NCBI GenBank assembly: GCA_964384675.1
Contig: CAYLNK010000051.1
Coordinates: 1-27,757 of the forward strand
Direction: 5' to 3'
DNA: 27,757 nt
Source: CAYLNK01 sp964384675
Lineage (GTDB): Bacteria; Acidobacteriota; Thermoanaerobaculia; UBA5066
Under the pieces are notes generated by a model, which saw only the letters and a list, made by a program, of their open reading frames with translations, had not been told where the DNA came from and made no database searches. Of the stretch, positions 25,171 through 27,757 are shown in pieces. How positions within the stretch are numbered: the stretch's first letter is position 1; each line of letters opens with the position of its first letter. Both the position numbers and the translations under genes were made by a program.

Positions 25171-25470
25171 ATGACGGTGGTCGTCACCCGAAACGTGCCG
25201 GATCGTTACCGGGGTTTTCTCGCCAGCTGCATGCTCGAGCTTGCACCGGGTATCTACTCCCACCCACACATGAGCCCCGGCGTAAGGGGCCGCGTTTGGG
25301 CCGTCTGCTGTGAATGGGCGGGCGCGCTGCCCGACGATGGTGGCGTGCTGATGACTTGGGCCGACAAGACGATGCCGAGCGGTCAGGCGGTCCAGACGCT
25401 GGGTTGGCCGAGGAAAGTACTCGTTGAACTGGATGGACTGTGGCTCGATCGACTCGAGCCTGGTGTTTGA
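25171..25470 (+). CDS. cas2: Cas2, type I-E adaptation subunit
   Basis: This 99-aa protein begins at ATG 25171 (MTVVVTRNVPDRYRGFLAS). The family nearly always begins with this stretch, and GAGGAGAG lies about 10 nt upstream; a GTG at 25165 would add two residues. The Cas2e features CMLELAPGIYSHPHMSPGVRGRVW and WADKTMPSGQAVQTLGWPRKVLVELDG are complete. The protein is a bare Cas2 with no C-terminal DEDDh fusion, which matters because a separate DEDDh gene follows. It forms the central dimer of the integration complex. It converges on the exonuclease gene with 20 bp between the stops. Confidence 0.95.
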   Translation: MTVVVTRNVPDRYRGFLASCMLELAPGIYSHPHMSPGVRGRVWAVCCEWAGALPDDGGVLMTWADKTMPSGQAVQTLGWPRKVLVELDGLWLDRLEPGV

Positions 25471-25480
25471 TAACTGAACG

Positions 25481-25505
25481 GGCTCTCAGGCTATCCCCCA
25501 GAGCC
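25481..25505. terminator. Weak inverted repeat at the cas2/exonuclease convergence
   Basis: GGCTCT at 25481-25486 pairs with AGAGCC at 25500-25505 across a 13-nt loop. It lies at the junction of two convergent genes and overlaps the last codons of the exonuclease. There is no T-tract. A bidirectional terminator is possible but weakly supported. Confidence 0.25.
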
Positions 25506-25997
25506 AGAGGGAACAGACAGACAGGCCAGGTAAACGGCTGCCGCCGCGCGTGCATCCGCGAGTGGCTCGTGATGACGGCCCGGGAACGCCAGCCCTAACT
25601 CACGGAGGGTGGCGACCAGGTCGAGCCTTCGGCCGAAGCGCGCTTCGGCCATGGCCGCGGCACAGACAAACGGCATCGGGGGAGGCCTGAGGGCATGAGT
25701 CGCACACATTGCTAGCAGCGCCCCGCGATCGAATGCCGCGTTGAATGCAACGAACGGTCGGACGTGACCCACGAATTGGAGGAAGTCGCCCCACACAGTC
25801 CGCCAGGGAGGTGCCTTGGCGAGGTCGGCGCGGGTCAGGCCATGTATTCCTCCAAAGCGGACACGACAATCGACCCGGACGTGCGACTGGAATGCGCCGG
25901 TCTCCTTCCCCGACTCGAAGCGCGCGGCACCAATCGCGCAGACCGTGATGGGCGATCGCGATGCTATTTCGACATCGACGGCGACAAAACTGCCCAT
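25491..25997 (-). CDS. Stand-alone DEDDh (DnaQ-like) 3'-5' exonuclease next to cas2
   Basis: This 168-aa protein starts at ATG 25997 with GGAG about 10 nt upstream. It is a single exonuclease domain with the DEDDh active site complete by eye: D8 and E10 in VAVDVE, D90 in AFNAAFD, and H143 and D148 in HHEPLAD (H-x4-D). The fold and length match the epsilon-subunit/ExoT/ExoX type. Such nucleases cleave DNA from the 3' end. In type I-E, DEDDh domains are known fused to Cas2 in some bacteria, and host DnaQ-family nucleases trim prespacers in vitro (established by prior work, recalled). This gene sits between cas2 and the array on the opposite strand, so prespacer trimming is the best guess, not proven. 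No other domain is present. Confidence 0.9.
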   Translation of the reverse strand: MGSFVAVDVEIASRSPITVCAIGAARFESGKETGAFQSHVRVDCRVRFGGIHGLTRADLAKAPPWRTVWGDFLQFVGHVRPFVAFNAAFDRGALLAMCATHALRPPPMPFVCAAAMAEARFGRRLDLVATLRELGLAFPGRHHEPLADARAAAAVYLACLSVPSGSGG

Positions 25998-26089
25998 AAG
26001 AGGGGGTCTCCAAGGACGACCGTCGGCCCGGCGCCGGTTCTAGCCTACTATATGTGGTGGGCCGCTGAGTCAGACACTCCATCCGTAGA
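25998..26089 (+). promoter_or_regulatory. Short CRISPR leader / divergent promoter region
   Basis: These 92 bp lie between the exonuclease start and the first repeat. Array orientation is inferred from the repeat (transcribed on + with an ATGCTCCC 5' handle), which puts the leader here. Visible elements are TACTAT at 26046-26051, a weak -10 candidate on +; TATAGT on the minus strand over 26048-26053, a possible -10 for the exonuclease; and the palindromic CTGAGTCAG at 26065-26073, 17 bp from the array. No convincing -35 or IHF-like site is seen. The true leader could extend into the exonuclease gene. Confidence 0.55.
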
Positions 26090-27757
26090 GGTTCCCCCGC
26101 TCGCGCGGGGATGCTCCCTCGGCTGCGACGCCCTCCGCTGGGTCGGTCTCGGTTCCCCCGCTCGCGCGGGGATGCTCCCGTGAAGCGGCCGGCGCGCCCG
26201 CGCTGGGAGCGGGTTCCCCCGCTCGCGCGGGGATGCTCCCGACCTCCAGATTGCGGCGGCAGGAGCCTACGAGGTTCCCCCGCTCGCGCGGGGATGCTCC
26301 CGCCCGTGCCACGTCGCCGACCTCGGCAATCGCGGTTCCCCCGCTCGCGCGGGGATGCTCCCGGGGTCGGGCCCACCCACCTCGACCTCGGTCCGGTTCC
26401 CCCGCTCGCGCGGGGATGCTCCCGCCGCCGCCTCACTCGAGACCCTCCGCGAGACGGTTCCCCCGCTCGCGCGGGGATGCTCCCGCGCCGAGGGCCGACG
26501 GCGAGACGGTGGGGGAGGTTCCCCCGCTCGCGCGGGGATGCTCCCCGTCGGATACGAGACATTGCTCGACGGATGGCGGTTCCCCCGCTCGCGCGGGGAT
26601 GCTCCCGGTGCAGCGATCCCCGCGGCGGTTCTGGCCGGGTTCCCCCGCTCGCGCGGGGATGCTCCCGCTCCCCTCTGCTCCCGGGTCCGATCCGATCCGG
26701 TTCCCCCGCTCGCGCGGGGATGCTCCCCGCTCGCCGACGCGCTTGGCCGTGCCCTTGCGGGTTCCCCCGCTCGCGCGGGGATGCTCCTCACCCACCGGCA
26801 ATTTCCCGGTCGGTAGTCTCGGTTCCCCCGCTCGCGCGGGGATGCTCCCTTCCCCCGCCAGTCGGGGAACTTGGAGACCCGGGTTCCCCCGCTCGCGCGG
26901 GGATGCTCCCCACCTCGGGACCCGCCACCTCGACGCCGACATGGTTCCCCCGCTCGCGCGGGGATGCTCCCGACCATGGCCGTAAAGCAGAGCGCGAACG
27001 GAGGGTTCCCCCGCTCGCGCGGGGATGCTCCCTCGGTGTGTCGGCACTCGCCGCACCCGCCGGTGGTTCCCCCGCTCGCGCGGGGATGCTCCCCGCACTA
27101 GGTCAGCCCGGGTCAGGCGGGAGAGGGTTCCCCCGCTCGCGCGGGGATGCTCCCTCCTCGACGTAGTCGCTGAGCCAGTCAGCCGCGGTTCCCCCGCTCG
27201 CGCGGGGATGCTCCCGACGAGGACCGGGCTCTCGAAGTAGCGCAGCGGGTTCCCCCGCTCGCGCGGGGATGCTCCCGAGCGCGACGAGAGAGCGGCGCAT
27301 CGACGAGAGAGCGGCGCATGAGCTTACGGTTCCCCCGCTCGCGCGGGGATGCTCCCCGGCTCGAGGCGAGTTACGCCACCTACCTGGAGGTTCCCCCGCT
27401 CGCGCGGGGATGCTCCCGTCCCCTCAGCGTGGGAGATCGGCTGAAGCGCGGTTCCCCCGCTCGCGCGGGGATGCTCCCGCGCTCGCATCCTCCGCGAGTG
27501 GCAAGCTCAGGGTTCCCCCGCTCGCGCGGGGATGCTCCCACGCGGGAAGCTCTTCGGGCCGCGCGCATGGCGGTTCCCCCGCTCGCGCGGGGATGCTCCC
27601 AGCCGGGGGCGGAAGATCGCGTTCTCTCTGCGGGTTCCCCCGCTCGCGCGGGGATGCTCCCCTGGTGGCCGCCAGCACGGACCCCGACGTCATGGTTCCC
27701 CCGCTCGCGCGGGGATGCTCCCTCGGCCCGCTCCAGCTCCTCCTTGGTGATACCGGT
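26090..27757 (+). CRISPR. Type I-E CRISPR array, 27 complete repeats, runs off the right edge
   Basis: The 29-nt repeats begin GGTTCCCC and end GGGGATGCTCCC, with the period 61 bp (29 + 32). Repeat 1 is at 26090 and repeat 27 at 27694-27722; the first three bases of repeat 28 are at the edge. Each repeat forms CCCCGC-TCGC-GCGGGG (6-bp stem, tetraloop), with the 8-nt ATGCTCCC 3' of it serving as the crRNA 5' handle. Repeats are identical apart from repeat 12, which ends in T instead of C (26788). Spacers are 32 nt except spacer 9 (31 nt, 26607-26637) and spacer 20 (51 nt, 27277-27327). Spacers are all different by eye. The near-perfect repeats argue for a functional array. The array continues beyond the window, so its distal end is unseen. 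Confidence 0.98.
27282..27319. repeat. 19-bp tandem duplication inside spacer 20
   Basis: The unit cgacgagagagcggcgcat occurs at 27282-27300 and again at 27301-27319. Removing one copy gives a 32-nt spacer (5 + 19 + 8), the array standard, so the 51-nt spacer is explained by one internal duplication. Confidence 0.9.

Noticed and set aside
26111..27750. Long open frames across the CRISPR array on both strands with recurring peptides (VPPLARGCS, SPARAGM, SIPARAGEP)
   Set aside because: They are translations of the repeat in its three frames; the 61-bp period cycles the frame. They are not genes.
26090..27757. Spacers targeting this window itself
   Set aside because: Reading by eye showed no convincing match of a spacer to the flanking genes, but this was not exhaustive and a sequence search is needed.

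Overview
The window is very GC-rich bacterial DNA. Most genes on the left use almost only G or C at third codon positions. It comes from a draft assembly, because a 100-N gap sits inside a repeat-coding gene at 3898-3997. The lineage cannot be fixed from sequence alone. The secreted Thr-Pro repeat protein with a C-terminal 'TPCR-x-x-DTRN ... DVNGYF' domain, and the set of VIT/vWA, M28 and DRG-type GTPase genes, remind me of Acidobacteriota (Thermoanaerobaculia-like). That is an inference from recall.

Left part, 1-16419, looks like ordinary chromosome. It holds a truncated VIT/vWA exported protein (-), a small SnoaL/NTF2-like protein (+), a PlsC-like acyltransferase (-) and a large secreted protein with a (TPTxTPT)n region broken by the gap (-). 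A tight + strand cluster follows: an acyl-CoA dehydrogenase family protein, an exported M28 peptidase with a PA-like insert, and a DRG-like GTPase with a TGS domain. After these come an unrecognised 246-aa protein (-), a GNAT acetyltransferase (-), an unrecognised 589-aa protein (-), a class I/II aminotransferase (+) and an unrecognised exported protein (-).

The region 16420-16767 has no gene. It contains short palindromes and three copies of GATCATGC (one inverted), and it precedes the CRISPR locus.

Right part, 16768-27757, is a complete type I-E CRISPR-Cas system in the canonical order cas3-cas8e-cse2-cas7e-cas5e-cas6e-cas1-cas2, all on +, with overlapping or closely spaced genes. A convergent gene for a stand-alone DEDDh (DnaQ-like) 3'-5' exonuclease lies between cas2 and the array. 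The array has 27 complete 29-nt repeats and continues past the right edge; only about 92 bp separates the exonuclease start codon from the first repeat. Cas8e, Cse2, Cas7e, Cas5e and Cas6e should form Cascade, Cas3 degrades the target, and Cas1-Cas2 integrates spacers. The exonuclease is a good candidate for trimming prespacers before integration.

The points most worth following are the separate exonuclease and the compact leader it shares, a 51-nt spacer made by a 19-bp internal duplication, a spacer that mimics the repeat hairpin, a hydrophilic insertion in Cas7e, and the assembly gap whose flanks overlap by 33 bp and whose collapse restores one reading frame.
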